A stretch of DNA of 64,000 nt from positions 1 through 64,000 of the forward strand of contig NZ_LZLS01000003.1 in assembly GCF_001673365.1 (NCBI RefSeq), given 5' to 3'. The notes below the pieces were generated by a model. It made no database searches and was not told the DNA's origin. It was given only the letters and a program-made list of their open reading frames with translations. This DNA comes from Mycobacterium asiaticum (GTDB lineage: Bacteria; Actinomycetota; Actinomycetes; Mycobacteriales; Mycobacteriaceae). A program made the translations under genes and the position numbers. Positions 1 to 8,885 of the stretch are shown one piece after another. The number at the start of each line of letters is the position of its first letter. Within the stretch, counting starts at the first letter, position 1.

Positions 1-113
1 GCAGCCAGCACATCGCGAACGATGGCCTGGTGCTCGGCCTCCAAGTTGGCGGCCTGGGCGCGGATCAGCGCACCGTGCGCGTCAACGTCCCCGAACTGGT
101 AGTTAATGGTCAT
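1..113 (-). CDS. esxN: EsxN-like WXG100 protein, 5' end only
   Basis: The first 37 codons of a small ESX-5 substrate are visible; the rest lies beyond the left edge. The visible protein begins MTINYQFGDVDAHGA and continues with a predicted helix (RAQAANLEAEHQ), which matches from memory the start of the EsxN/EsxI/EsxL group. Proteins of this group pair with an EsxM-type partner as a helical hairpin heterodimer and are exported through ESX-5. The start ATG is preceded by an AGGAGAAC ribosome site. It follows esxM by about 50 bases in the same direction, as expected for a co-transcribed pair. The WXG motif itself is not in the window. Confidence 0.93.
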   Translation of the reverse strand, partial: MTINYQFGDVDAHGALIRAQAANLEAEHQAIVRDVLA

Positions 114-163
114 GACGTTGTTCTCCTAACGTAAGAAAGCGTAACCAGCCAGTGCTTTGGCGG

Positions 164-460
164 CTAGCTGCTGAGGATCTGCTGGGAGGCCTGCTCTTGC
201 TGCTCGTAGTTGTTCGCGTCGCGAACCAGCCCGTCGCGCACCCCGTGCAGCATGTTGACGATGTTGCGGAATGCGGTGTTCATCTGGCCCATGGTGTCCA
301 GCGAGGTGGCCGAGGCCAGACCGCTCCAGCCGGCGCCCGAGATGTTCTGCGAGGACGCCCACATGCGACGGGCCTCGTCCTCGACGGTCTGAGCGTGGGT
401 CTCGAAGCGCCCAGCCATTGCCCGCATTGCGTGCGGGTCAGTCATGAAACGTGAAGTCAC
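164..460 (-). CDS. esxM: EsxM-like WXG100 protein, ESX-5 substrate
   Basis: This 98-residue secreted helical protein is the partner of EsxN. The start is a GTG at 460 with AAGGAGAAATCAG just upstream, giving the N terminus [15 protein letters not shown]; upstream in-frame codons are not needed. The turn motif WSG (GAGWSGLAS) takes the place of the WXG loop, and the C-terminal half carries [14 protein letters not shown], the end of the EsxM/J/K/P/W family as I recall it. Length equals the full family length, so this copy is intact; in many modern M. tuberculosis strains esxM is cut by a stop codon (established knowledge). It lies 50 bases before esxN and 316 bases after PE19. Confidence 0.95.
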   Translation of the reverse strand: MTSRFMTDPHAMRAMAGRFETHAQTVEDEARRMWASSQNISGAGWSGLASATSLDTMGQMNTAFRNIVNMLHGVRDGLVRDANNYEQQEQASQQILSS

Positions 461-776
461 CTGATTTCTCCTTGTCAGTACTTGAATCAGCTGTTGGAAA
501 AGAAACACGATGGCCGATCGGCTGCACGCGGACGTATCCGCCGACCGGTAGAGCTAGCGATTTTCCCCTTTCGGTCGGCCGGCGGCCACCGGGTGCTTCA
601 CGGTCGGAAAGGTGTCGAACCCGAACGCCGTTGTACGGGTTGACGGCGGATGCAGGTGATCCGGAAGCGACGGCCCCGACCGGCCGTCCAACCCCGAAAT
701 CACCGCCTGATGGGAGATTGCCTTGGAACGCATGTCCATAGCTAATCCGACCCCAAACCTGAAATGGCCAGGCCCG
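461..776. other. Intergenic region between PE19 and esxM
   Basis: There is no convincing gene in these 316 bases. On the minus strand the only clear element is the ribosome site directly before esxM. The length would allow a separate promoter for esxMN, but I see no clear -10 hexamer that I would trust. Confidence 0.5.
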
Positions 777-1076
777 CTAGCCGGCGGCCGCCGCGTTGGC
801 GGCTTCGGTCGCGGCGTACGAGCCGGAACTGGTCGACAACGTGTTCACGAACATCTCGTGAATCGCAGCGGCTTGCGCGCTGACGGCCTGATACATCTGG
901 GCGTGCGCGGCGAATTGGGCTGCAGTCAGCGCCGACACCTCGTCGGCGGCCGCGGGCACTACACCAGTAGTCGGCGCGGCTGCGGCGGCGTTTTGAGCGC
1001 TCATAGTGGTGCCGATGCCCTGCAGGTTCCCGGCGGCAGCGGCCAAAGCTTCCGGCTGTGTTGTCACGAACGACAT
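777..1076 (-). CDS. PE19: PE family protein (PE19 position)
   Basis: This is a 99-residue PE-only protein, exported through ESX-5 as a four-helix complex with a PPE partner. The start MSFVTTQPEAL and the two-helix layout are typical of the short PE group. The general type VII secretion signal YxxxD/E is present near the C terminus as YAATE. It differs only modestly from the second PE at 2680-2979, and the two nucleotide sequences are clearly similar, so they are duplicates. It sits after the SVP-type PPE gene with a 360-base gap that has its own regulatory-looking sites. PE19 in M. tuberculosis responds to phosphate through RegX3 (established knowledge). Confidence 0.94.
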   Translation of the reverse strand: MSFVTTQPEALAAAAGNLQGIGTTMSAQNAAAAAPTTGVVPAAADEVSALTAAQFAAHAQMYQAVSAQAAAIHEMFVNTLSTSSGSYAATEAANAAAAG

Positions 1077-1208
1077 GGGTGTTCCTCCCTAAATTCATCC
1101 CCAGCAACCACTCTCTGGACGAGAGTAGATGACTGCTCGGCGCCAGGTCGCCTTCGACGCCGCCCCGTAGGGATTTGTTCACTAGACGGCAATACGAATA
1201 GACCTGCT

Positions 1209-1226
1209 GTAACGACACAGTAACAG
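1209..1226 (-). promoter_or_regulatory. Direct repeat GTTAC-N6-GTTAC, candidate RegX3 site
   Basis: On the minus strand the sequence reads CTGTTACTGTGTCGTTAC, two GTTAC units with an 11-base period, about 135-150 bases before the PE19 start codon. OmpR/PhoB-family regulators such as RegX3 bind direct repeats of this period. The assignment to RegX3 is inference from position and spacing. Confidence 0.4.
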
Positions 1227-1265
1227 CGCCTGACCAGGTTCGGAGCGTGCTGGAGACAGTCCACG

Positions 1266-1282
1266 GAAACCTTTAAGGTTTC
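1266..1282. promoter_or_regulatory. 17-base perfect palindrome GAAACCTTTAAGGTTTC
   Basis: Two 8-base arms (GAAACCTT / AAGGTTTC) flank a single central T. It lies 190 bases upstream of PE19 on the minus strand and 155 bases downstream of the PPE gene. It is too compact for a usual terminator and has no following T-run, so a protein-binding site is more likely. Confidence 0.4.
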
Positions 1283-1436
1283 TCGCTTGCAAACCAAGCT
1301 GACCTGGGCTTTTGCCGATGCGCGGAACTGGGCCGAAATTGGGCGGCCAAAAAGGGGCCGGTTCTGCCTGCTGCCGGTGGCGCCGGGCCGGACTGGCAAA
1401 ACCGTTCGCGTTGGGTCCATCGCCGCTGCGGTCCGG

Positions 1437-2669
1437 TTAACCGGCGAATGGCGGTCGGGACATCACGGTAGGGCGGAATCCGTACTTTTGGCCCACCGCG
1501 GCGGCGCTACCCTGGCCGAGGCCACCCAGGGGCATACCGCCCAGCAGGTTTCCGCTAGCTTCCGGTACCGCGCTGACGGTGCTGATCGGGATGGGGGCGG
1601 CGTGGCTAACAGCGCCGGGTCCGATGGCTCCGATATTGGCGGCGGCTGGCACCGATAGCTTGCCCAGCGATGCCGCCTGGCCCATTCCCGCGGTCACGCC
1701 GGGGCCGCCGCCGAGCAAACCGCCCAGTCCAGCCAGGCCGTGTGCTGCGTTGGCCGCAGCCGACGAAGCTGCCGGTGCCAGGCCCTTGCTGAGCGAGAGC
1801 ATTGTGTTGGCCATACCGGTAGAGAAGTACGGCAGGCCTTCGATGTTGTATGCGGGACCGGCGAAGTTCCTGAATGCCGTAATCAGCCACTGCGGGTTAA
1901 TCGTGCTGCTGCCACCGATGCCGTTAAGCGCCGATCCAATGACGCTGTTCGGGTTGAAGGCGATACCGGTCAATGACTCGCTGGTCGGATTCAACCCCAG
2001 GAGCGCCACGTTTCCCGGCGATGCCAGACCGGATAGCTGAGCCTGGATACCGCTGAGCATCTGGGTCAGGGTTTGTTGCGCAGAACCCGCCGACGTTGCG
2101 GCGGCTTGACCGACCGCGGTGCCTTGGATGGCAGCGGCGGCCGGACTGACCGTCTGGGGTGGCGTGGCGAACGGGGTGACCTTCGCCGCGGATGCCGACG
2201 ACGCCGCGTACTGATACATGGCCGCCGCATCTTGGGCCCACATTTCACCGTACTGCGCCTCTAGTACGGCGATGACGTTGTTGTTCTGACCGAAGATGTT
2301 GGTCGCCATGGCTTGGGCCAACTCGGCGCGGTTGAGTGCCACCAATTGCGGGGGAACCGTTGCGGCGAAAGCATTTTCGTATGCCGCCGCGGCGGCGGTG
2401 GCTTGGCCTGCCGCCTGTTCGGCCTGCGTGGCGGTGGTGTTCATCCAGGCCACGTAGGGCGTGAAAGCCTCGGCCATCGAGGCCGACGCCGGACCCATCC
2501 ATTCCTCGCTGGCCAGACCGGTGACCACCTTCTCGTAGCCCACAGCCGATGCATTCAGTTCCGCGGCCAACGCGTTCCATGCCGAAGCCGCGGCCACCAT
2601 CGGTGCTGACCCGGGACCGGAATACATCAGCATTGAATTGATCTCCGGCGGTAATGAGCCGAAATCCAT
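1437..2669 (-). CDS. PPE family protein, SVP subgroup (PPE26/27 position)
   Basis: This 410-residue PPE protein starts MDFGSLPPEINSMLMYSGPG. The first ~180 residues are the helical PPE domain, with the WMGPAS stretch (WxG-like turn) and the PE-binding helices. The C-terminal half has GKLSVPAAAN, the mark of the PPE-SVP subgroup. The ATG at 2669 was chosen because it gives the canonical MDFG start; upstream codons do not look like PPE protein. It lies 10 bases after the PE stop, so PE and PPE should be co-translated and exported together through ESX-5. M. tuberculosis has two PPE genes (PPE26 and PPE27) in this interval; only one is here. Confidence 0.93.
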   Translation of the reverse strand: MDFGSLPPEINSMLMYSGPGSAPMVAAASAWNALAAELNASAVGYEKVVTGLASEEWMGPASASMAEAFTPYVAWMNTTATQAEQAAGQATAAAAAYENAFAATVPPQLVALNRAELAQAMATNIFGQNNNVIAVLEAQYGEMWAQDAAAMYQYAASSASAAKVTPFATPPQTVSPAAAAIQGTAVGQAAATSAGSAQQTLTQMLSGIQAQLSGLASPGNVALLGLNPTSESLTGIAFNPNSVIGSALNGIGGSSTINPQWLITAFRNFAGPAYNIEGLPYFSTGMANTMLSLSKGLAPAASSAAANAAHGLAGLGGLLGGGPGVTAGMGQAASLGKLSVPAAANIGAIGPGAVSHAAPIPISTVSAVPEASGNLLGGMPLGGLGQGSAAAVGQKYGFRPTVMSRPPFAG

Positions 2670-2679
2670 GACGTGATCC

Positions 2680-2979
2680 CTATCTGCTCGCGGCCGCATT
2701 GGCGGCCTCGGTGGCTGCATACGATCCAGCGCTGGTGGCCAATGTGTTGACGAACATGTCGTGGATCGCCGCGGCTTGCGCGCTCACTGCCTGATACATC
2801 TGGGCGTGCGCGGCGAACTGGGCCGCGGTCAGGGCGGACACCTCGTCGGCCGCCGCCGGAACCACCCCGGTGGTAGGCGCTGCGGACGCAGCGTTCTGAG
2901 CGGCTACCGCAGCGCCGATACCTTGCAAGCTGGCCGCCGCCGACGACAGCGCCTCGGGTTGCGTGGTCACGTACGACAT
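2680..2979 (-). CDS. PE18: PE family protein (PE18 position)
   Basis: A 99-residue PE-only protein starting MSYVTTQPEALSSAA, with the two PE helices and the YAATE export motif close to the C terminus. It is nearly the twin of the PE at 777-1076 (most differences are in the N-terminal third and last few residues). It lies 43 bases after the PPE gene at 3023-4204 and 10 bases before the PPE gene at 1437-2669, so its likely dimer partner is one of these. The role, by family knowledge, is an ESX-5-exported PE-PPE heterodimer at the outer mycomembrane. Confidence 0.94.
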   Translation of the reverse strand: MSYVTTQPEALSSAAASLQGIGAAVAAQNAASAAPTTGVVPAAADEVSALTAAQFAAHAQMYQAVSAQAAAIHDMFVNTLATSAGSYAATEAANAAASR

Positions 2980-3022
2980 CTGGGTCCTCCTCGATAGCTT
3001 TGCGGGTCAATGGTTTTCATGA

Positions 3023-4204
3023 CTAACCCGCAGACGGTGAGCGGGTCAGCACGTTGTACTTGAAGCCGTACTTGTTGGCGTATCCGGTGGCGGCGCGGCG
3101 ACCGACGCCACTGGCGGGCAGTCCGCTCAGCACGCCATTGGTGGTTGCTTTGGCCCCTGGTGACGTCGCGGCGCCCACGCCGTCGAACCCGGCGGGTGTC
3201 GACGGCAACGGGCTCACCGCAGAGACGGTGTTCGCGGCCCAGACGGGCGGCACCGACAATTTGCCGATCGTGCCGGCCTGGCCCCATCCGGCGGAAACCG
3301 GTGTCCCCCAGGCGCCGATCGCACCTGGCGGCGTCAGAGCGCCGCCCAGTGCCGGGTTGGGCGCGGGGGCGCCGGGCAATAAGCCGCCGCCCCACGAGAT
3401 GAGCGAGTTCACCGAACCCAATGCGAAGTACGGATAGTTCGTCACCGAGTTCCAGATATTGGTGGAATCGCCGAATATCGTCGCGATCAGGCCGGTCGGA
3501 CCCAGGAACCACGACGGAAGGGTCACCGACGACGGTGTGATCGAGAATCCCAACCCCGGTGCGCTGAGCAACGAGGCCACCGCCAGCGTCGGCGCGACGG
3601 ACGCGGCGGCATTTCCTACCGGGGCAGCGAGGGCCTGGCCGACCGCCTCCGCCTGCGTGGTGATCGCCTCGGTGTTGGCGGTGAGCGGTGGTGAATTGAA
3701 TGGATCCAGCGCTGCCGCGGTAGCGGAAGAAGCGGCATAGCCGTACATCGCGACCGCATCCTGCGCCCACATCTCGCCGTAGTGTGCCTCGGTGGCCGCA
3801 ATCGCCGGTGTGTTCTGACCGAAGAAGTTCGTCGCAATCAGTGTCGCCAGCAGTGCCCGGTTGGCCGCGATCACCGGTGGCGGCACGGTCATGGCGAATG
3901 CGACATCGTAGGCGGCGGCGGCTGCCCGAGCCTGCGTCGCGGCCTGCTCGGCCTGCTCGGCGGTGGCGCTCATCCACGCCACGTACGGCGCAGCCGCGGC
4001 GACCATCGACGCCGACGCCGGTCCCACCCACGGGGAGCCGGTCAGTTCGCTGATCACCGAGCCGTATCCTGTTGCCGCCGTGCCTAATTCGGCAGCCAAT
4101 CCATCCCAGCCCGCCGCGGCCGCCAGCATGGGACCCGGTCCAGGGCCGGCATACATCCGCCCCGAATTGATTTCGGGTGGTAACGCCCCGAAGTCGAACA
4201 CCAC
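3023..4204 (-). CDS. PPE25: PPE family protein, SVP subgroup (PPE25 position)
   Basis: This 393-residue protein begins [20 protein letters not shown], the standard PPE N terminus, followed by [11 protein letters not shown] (the WxG-like turn) in the ~180-residue helical domain. The C-terminal half contains [10 protein letters not shown], a full GxxSVPxxW signature of the SVP subgroup. It is first in the PPE-PE-PPE-PE series of the ESX-5 locus. The start could be this codon or the neighbouring GTG; both keep the MVFDFG or VFDFG sequence. Expected location is cell surface or secreted, as a complex with the adjacent PE protein. Confidence 0.92.
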   Translation of the reverse strand: MVFDFGALPPEINSGRMYAGPGPGPMLAAAAGWDGLAAELGTAATGYGSVISELTGSPWVGPASASMVAAAAPYVAWMSATAEQAEQAATQARAAAAAYDVAFAMTVPPPVIAANRALLATLIATNFFGQNTPAIAATEAHYGEMWAQDAVAMYGYAASSATAAALDPFNSPPLTANTEAITTQAEAVGQALAAPVGNAAASVAPTLAVASLLSAPGLGFSITPSSVTLPSWFLGPTGLIATIFGDSTNIWNSVTNYPYFALGSVNSLISWGGGLLPGAPAPNPALGGALTPPGAIGAWGTPVSAGWGQAGTIGKLSVPPVWAANTVSAVSPLPSTPAGFDGVGAATSPGAKATTNGVLSGLPASGVGRRAATGYANKYGFKYNVLTRSPSAG

Positions 4205-4667
4205 CCCTCCTCAGCCGGCCGCGATCGCGTTGCCGATGTGGTTTGCGGCACGCCCGCCGTTGGGCCTGGCATAAGGCCCCCCATGAGGCCCCGAATGAGG
4301 CCCCGTGTGGGTCGCCTTGGTAGTTCTTCGCCGGGGCCTCCCGCCCTCGGCCTCGACAAAAGGTCGGAATAATAGCACTGTCAGCTGCTCGTTGGTTCGA
4401 TCTGGAACCGCCGCATATGAAACACATTAGATTGTCGATCGTGGCAGAGCCGCCGATGACGCCAACAATTCATTACCCGCAAACCATTGTTCAGCTGGAG
4501 TTAAACGACTCGTTGAGCCTCATACGTGCTACCTGCGGAAACGCACCATATTGGGTTGCCGGATAGCGCGCCACGGCGCCTATCACAGTTCTATGAAGTC
4601 GCTATGTCCAGGCCAGCTACGCCGCATTTATATGCGGCTTCATAGAAATGCTGGCAAGCGCGAAAAG
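4205..4667. other. Gap between eccC5 terminator and PPE25, without a gene
   Basis: About 460 bases hold no supported gene. In M. tuberculosis this interval carries cyp143 (Rv1785c) and a ferredoxin (Rv1786); neither can be found here in any frame. The stretch is less GC-rich than its surroundings (for example 4380-4500), consistent with a promoter region for the PPE25 operon, and it contains the nested inverted repeats at 4589-4647. Confidence 0.6.
4589..4647. repeat. Nested inverted repeats
   Basis: An outer pair TTCTATGAAG (4589-4598) and CTTCATAGAA (4638-4647) is a perfect 10-base inverted repeat. Inside it lies GCCGCAT-ttat-ATGCGGC (4621-4638), a perfect 7-base hairpin that touches the outer right arm. 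It may be a structured RNA leader, a binding site or a scar of the missing cyp143 region; the sequence does not decide. Confidence 0.6.
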
Positions 4668-4703
4668 ACACTGCCGCCACGTCAATCGACGCGGCGGCAG
4701 TGT
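4668..4703 (-). terminator. Strong intrinsic terminator of eccB5-eccC5
   Basis: The arms at 4668-4683 and 4688-4703 pair at 15 of 16 positions around an AATC loop (core CACTGCCGCC / GGCGGCAGTG). On the minus strand the stem is followed by TCTTTTCGCG, a short T-rich tail. It begins 21 bases after the eccC5 stop codon, so it should end the eccB5-eccC5 transcript and separate it from the PE/PPE genes. Confidence 0.8.
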
Positions 4704-4724
4704 GCTTCCCTGAGAGAACGTCGG

Positions 4725-7700
4725 TTACCGGCGCACCTCGGTGGCCGCAACCTGCACGAAGATGCCGGTGTCCTCGGCCATCAGCAGGCCTCGACCACGG
4801 GGCAGCGGGCCGCCCTTCATCTTGCCGCGAATGAACCCCTCGTCCGGGTCGGCGTCCATCACCAACAACGGCGCATTGGCCTGATGCAACGCCCGCAGCA
4901 TCGGGTCGCTGCCCGCCGACGACCAACCACCGAAGGTACGGGTGACGATCACGTGCAAACCGACGTCGGCGGCCCGGTTCACGAACGGAACAGCCTTGTG
5001 CAAAGGCGAATCGAAGCCCGGCGGCAGCTGCTGGATATCGTCGACGATCAAGAAGATCTCCGGACCGCTCCACCAGGACCGCGACAGCAGTTCCTCGGCG
5101 GACAGACCAGGCGGCGGTTCCCGGCCCGCCAACGCCGCGGCCAGCTCACCCATCATCGCGACCACGCCGTCGAGGTTGTAGGCGAACTTCTCCACATACT
5201 CCGAACCCAGCATGGTCAGCAGCTGACGCCGCGGGTCGATGAGCCACACCTGCGCAGACTTCCGTCCGGCTGGCGGCGGCGGCGCGCTACTCGAGCCCGG
5301 CGCGTAAAGCCGTCCGATCTCGGACATGATCGTGGCCAACGTGGTGGTACGACCACATTCGCGTCGCCCGGTGACCATCAGGTGTGAGTTCTCGGCGAAG
5401 TTGAGGTAGACCGGCTGCAGGTCCAATTCCGAAATCGCCCAAGCGATTCCACCCGCACCGACGCCCTGACGGGCGTCCCGGGCGGCCAACTCGCGGACCT
5501 GGTCCACACCGAAGCGGGCCGGCAGCCGACGCACCGGCGGGGCCACCGCCGTGGTCATCCGGCTGACCGCCGCGACGATGCTGTCGCTCTCGAACACCGT
5601 CTCGGCGGTGTTGGCCAGAGCGGGCCGGGCAATCAGCGTGTGCAGACCGGCCTGCGGGTCGCTGTCCAGTCGCACGTAGTTGACCGCCACCATGCCGCGA
5701 CCCGGCTTGACCGGGACGTCCTTGGCGAATCGAGAGCGCACCAGCTTGGCGTCTTCCACCGCGGCCAGGCGCAGCTCGACGCGGGAACCGAAGCCGCTTC
5801 GCACCGGCGGGCGCAGCTCCGATTCGCGGTCGGCGGTGACGATCACGTGCACACCGAACGACGGGCCCTGGTTGATGATCAGGTTGACCTGCTCGATCAA
5901 CACTTCGTTTTCCTCGGCCAACGCCCGGTAGTTGTCGATGACGAGATAGACGTCGCCGAACCCGTCATTGGGCACCGGGCCCGCTTCACCGGCGAACTTG
6001 CGCCGTCGGAACATCTCCATCGAAGCGATGCCGTATTCGAGGAAGCTGCGCTTGCGCTCACGAACCAGCGCGAGCAACTCGGCCACCGTCCGGCGCACAC
6101 CGTATGGATCGGTGGGTCCGGCCACCTCACCCACGTGCGGCAACGGACCGATCGTCGTCAACGCGGTGCTGCTGTAGGCCAGGCAGTAGAACTGCACCTG
6201 TTCGGGTGTGTGGGTCAACGCCGCCGCACAAATCAGGGTTTGCAGGGCGGTGGTCTTTCCCGAACCACCGGCGCCCAGAATCAGCACGTTGGAGCCCGGC
6301 CCGGACGTGTCGACCGTCCATGGCGGCTGGTCGTGCTTGAACGGGCGGTCGATGATTCCGATCGGGAACACCAGATCCCGCGCCGAACCGTAGTCCTTGT
6401 GCCACGGGCGACCGAGGAAGCGGTTGACCAGCTCGTCGATGGGGACGGGCTGGGTCAGCGGCGGTTGCCACAACCGGTACGGCTCGAAGTTGATCCGGCG
6501 CAGCTGCTCGATGATCACGGTGCCGACCTTCGGCGTCCTGATCGCTTCTTCTTCCTCTTCGCTTTCCGCCTCGACGACTTCACCGTTGGAGTAGCTCGCC
6601 GCCGGTTCCACACTCGGGCCGCCGACGCTCACTTCAAGCGGCGTGAACGCGTTGGTAAACAGTTGCGGGCGAACGTAATCGATGCTGTGCACCAGCACCG
6701 GGGCTTCGTCGCCGTCGACGCTCGAGATGCGCAGGTAGTCCCGCCACAAGAACTCGGCCTGGAACCGGATGATGTCTTCGAGGCTCTTGCGGAAGTAACC
6801 CAGACCGGCCTGAGCGGGCAGGTTGACCGCGTTGGGAACACCGGCGGCCTGCGCGGCGCCCGCGGTTCGTGCCTTCAGCACGAGCCGGTAACCCATGTTT
6901 TCCATGAGCTTTTCGGCTCGGCTCTCGATGGTCTGCGAGGCCATCATCAGGTGAATCCAATAGGCACGTCCCTGCCGACCGATCGAGTCGAGCACGTCGA
7001 CGGCGGTCGGCATGATCCGGAACCACTCGTAGAACTCGTCGATGACCACCACGAGCATCGGTAACGGCGCCATGTCCTGGCCACGTGCTCGCATCCGGCT
7101 TCGAACCGAGTTGTACTCCTTGGCGTCGTCGACACCGGCCGAGTCACAGATCGTCTTCCGTCGGGCGATCTCGCCCCACAGTGCGTCCAGGAAGCGCTCC
7201 ATCAGCGCCTGGTCTTCTTCGAGGTCGGTGATGATGCGTGAGACGTGCGGAACGCCGGCGAACGGCTTGACGGCCGATCCACCCTTGAGGTCGGCCAGCA
7301 CGAATTGCAGTTCCTCCGGCGGGTGAGCGAGCATCAACGACTCGATCACCGTTCGCACCAACGTGGACTTGCCGGAACCCGTGGTACCCGACATAACGCC
7401 GTGCGGGCCGTCGCCGCCCTCGTCCAGCGACTTCATATCCAGGAACAACAGCTCGCCATTGTCGGAACGGTTCCCGAATGGCACCCGCAACCGGGATCGG
7501 CCCATGCTGTCGGTACGGCTGTCCCATAGTTCTTCGAAGTTGATCGAAGCCGGGTCGGTTACGCCGTAGTAAGCCAAGATGTCGCGGGCACCGATGTGGG
7601 CAACCCGTTGCCCGATCTCTTCGTAAGCCTCCGCCAGGCGCCACTGCGCCAGCTTCTGGGCGAACTCTTCGGCTTCGGCGATGCTCATCTGGTCGGTCAG

Positions 7701-8885
7701 CGCGAAGAACCACGCCTTGTCGTCAATCACCATCCAGGTGTCGCGGTCGCGGGGCAGCGCCTCGATAACGCCGATCTTGTCGAACTCGAGCTTGCGCTCG
7801 GGGACCTCGGTCCACATCGGCGAGCCGGTCAGGTCGAAGAATGTCACTCCGTCGACGCCCTCGGCGCTGATCACGTACTCCCACTGCGGGTCGTCGACGT
7901 CGGCGATGATGACGTGATGCGGCGTCGGGGTCTGCGCCGACGAACTGGCGTGCCTGGGCGTGAACGACCCGCGGCCGGCGAACAGTTCGGCCTGTTCGGC
8001 GGCGAATTCGCGCACCGAGCTGTACACCATCCGGGCGCTGCCCGCGGCGTCGGTCCGCCGCGAGTCACCGAAGTGCGGAAGCCACTTGACCCAGTCCCAC
8101 TCCTCGAGGTCCGAACTGACGACGATGAGCCGGACGTGGTCGGGCCCGTGGGAGAACGCCAGTTGGCAGATGATCGCGCGCATCAGACCCAGCGTCTGCT
8201 CGCGGTCCCCGACCAGCGCGTACCAGGGTTCAACCAGCACCGAGATCATCTTCGGCAGGTTGTAGACCACGCTCTGGTAGCGACCGAACTCCTGCAGCGC
8301 CTTACCGGTGACCGGCTCCAGCTCGATGTCGGTGGGCATATTCTGCGGCTCACCCCAGGTCACCTCGGGGCGAGTCATGCCGACGCCAACCCGCACGACC
8401 CCGAAGTTGAGGTCTTTGCCGTCGGGCTTGCGCTCCCACATTCGCTGGGTTCCGACGGCCGCCGCCAGTGTGTTGGGTGCCGGGTGGAACCAGCGGTAGT
8501 TGGCGTCCATGCTGTCGGCCGACTCTTGAGCGGTCTCGCGCAGCATGTCCAGCATCAGCATGAACTGGGCGCGCATCGCGTCCAATTTCGGTCGACTCAT
8601 CTGCTGTGCGCCGCCGCCGCCGACACCGCGGAACATCATCAGCATCATGCCGCCGACCATGAAGATCGGGAAGATCGAGCCGACGCCACCGAACACGTGT
8701 GAACCGCTGGCAAACGTCATGGCGACCATGCCGCCCAGCAGACCGATCACCACGACGCCGACCACGATCAGCCACCAGGGCTTGCCTTCCGGCGGCGGGA
8801 TGCTCAGCGGAGTCGGCAGGACGATGTTCTCCGGCTTGATTACCGGAGGCTTCTCCGGTGTGGGTCGTGCAAAACCACGTTTCAC
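4725..8885 (-). CDS. eccC5: EccC5, FtsK/SpoIIIE-type ATPase of ESX-5
   Basis: This 1386-residue motor ATPase powers ESX-5 and recognises its substrates at the inner membrane. The true start is the GTG at 8885 (MKRGFARPTPEKPP), which overlaps the eccB5 stop by four bases; a longer frame upstream is only eccB5 read out of frame. Two membrane helices lie at about residues 39-85. Three nucleotide-binding domains follow: GTTGSGKST near 500, GAGGSGKTT near 873 and a degenerate GRRECGRTTT near 1173, where the P-loop lysine is Arg. Walker B-like strings such as MLVVVIDEF and IFLIVDD are visible. Length and sequence agree with M. tuberculosis EccC5 (1391 residues). Confidence 0.98.
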   Translation of the reverse strand: MKRGFARPTPEKPPVIKPENIVLPTPLSIPPPEGKPWWLIVVGVVVIGLLGGMVAMTFASGSHVFGGVGSIFPIFMVGGMMLMMFRGVGGGGAQQMSRPKLDAMRAQFMLMLDMLRETAQESADSMDANYRWFHPAPNTLAAAVGTQRMWERKPDGKDLNFGVVRVGVGMTRPEVTWGEPQNMPTDIELEPVTGKALQEFGRYQSVVYNLPKMISVLVEPWYALVGDREQTLGLMRAIICQLAFSHGPDHVRLIVVSSDLEEWDWVKWLPHFGDSRRTDAAGSARMVYSSVREFAAEQAELFAGRGSFTPRHASSSAQTPTPHHVIIADVDDPQWEYVISAEGVDGVTFFDLTGSPMWTEVPERKLEFDKIGVIEALPRDRDTWMVIDDKAWFFALTDQMSIAEAEEFAQKLAQWRLAEAYEEIGQRVAHIGARDILAYYGVTDPASINFEELWDSRTDSMGRSRLRVPFGNRSDNGELLFLDMKSLDEGGDGPHGVMSGTTGSGKSTLVRTVIESLMLAHPPEELQFVLADLKGGSAVKPFAGVPHVSRIITDLEEDQALMERFLDALWGEIARRKTICDSAGVDDAKEYNSVRSRMRARGQDMAPLPMLVVVIDEFYEWFRIMPTAVDVLDSIGRQGRAYWIHLMMASQTIESRAEKLMENMGYRLVLKARTAGAAQAAGVPNAVNLPAQAGLGYFRKSLEDIIRFQAEFLWRDYLRISSVDGDEAPVLVHSIDYVRPQLFTNAFTPLEVSVGGPSVEPAASYSNGEVVEAESEEEEEAIRTPKVGTVIIEQLRRINFEPYRLWQPPLTQPVPIDELVNRFLGRPWHKDYGSARDLVFPIGIIDRPFKHDQPPWTVDTSGPGSNVLILGAGGSGKTTALQTLICAAALTHTPEQVQFYCLAYSSTALTTIGPLPHVGEVAGPTDPYGVRRTVAELLALVRERKRSFLEYGIASMEMFRRRKFAGEAGPVPNDGFGDVYLVIDNYRALAEENEVLIEQVNLIINQGPSFGVHVIVTADRESELRPPVRSGFGSRVELRLAAVEDAKLVRSRFAKDVPVKPGRGMVAVNYVRLDSDPQAGLHTLIARPALANTAETVFESDSIVAAVSRMTTAVAPPVRRLPARFGVDQVRELAARDARQGVGAGGIAWAISELDLQPVYLNFAENSHLMVTGRRECGRTTTLATIMSEIGRLYAPGSSSAPPPPAGRKSAQVWLIDPRRQLLTMLGSEYVEKFAYNLDGVVAMMGELAAALAGREPPPGLSAEELLSRSWWSGPEIFLIVDDIQQLPPGFDSPLHKAVPFVNRAADVGLHVIVTRTFGGWSSAGSDPMLRALHQANAPLLVMDADPDEGFIRGKMKGGPLPRGRGLLMAEDTGIFVQVAATEVRR

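Larger units (their letters stand above)
1077..1436. promoter_or_regulatory. PPE-PE19 intergenic region, probable promoter region
   Basis: The 360 bases hold no gene. On the minus strand they lie upstream of PE19 and contain two structured sites described separately: a GTTAC direct repeat at 1209-1226 and a 17-base palindrome at 1266-1282. In M. tuberculosis the corresponding ppe27-pe19 gap is, to my knowledge, where RegX3 acts, so a regulated promoter here is plausible. Confidence 0.55.

Noticed and set aside
4551-7064. Long plus-strand frames opposite eccC5 (4551-5387 and 5640-7064)
   Set aside because: They are His/Arg/Gln-rich, lack domains and arise from the GC bias on the strand opposite a conserved ATPase gene.
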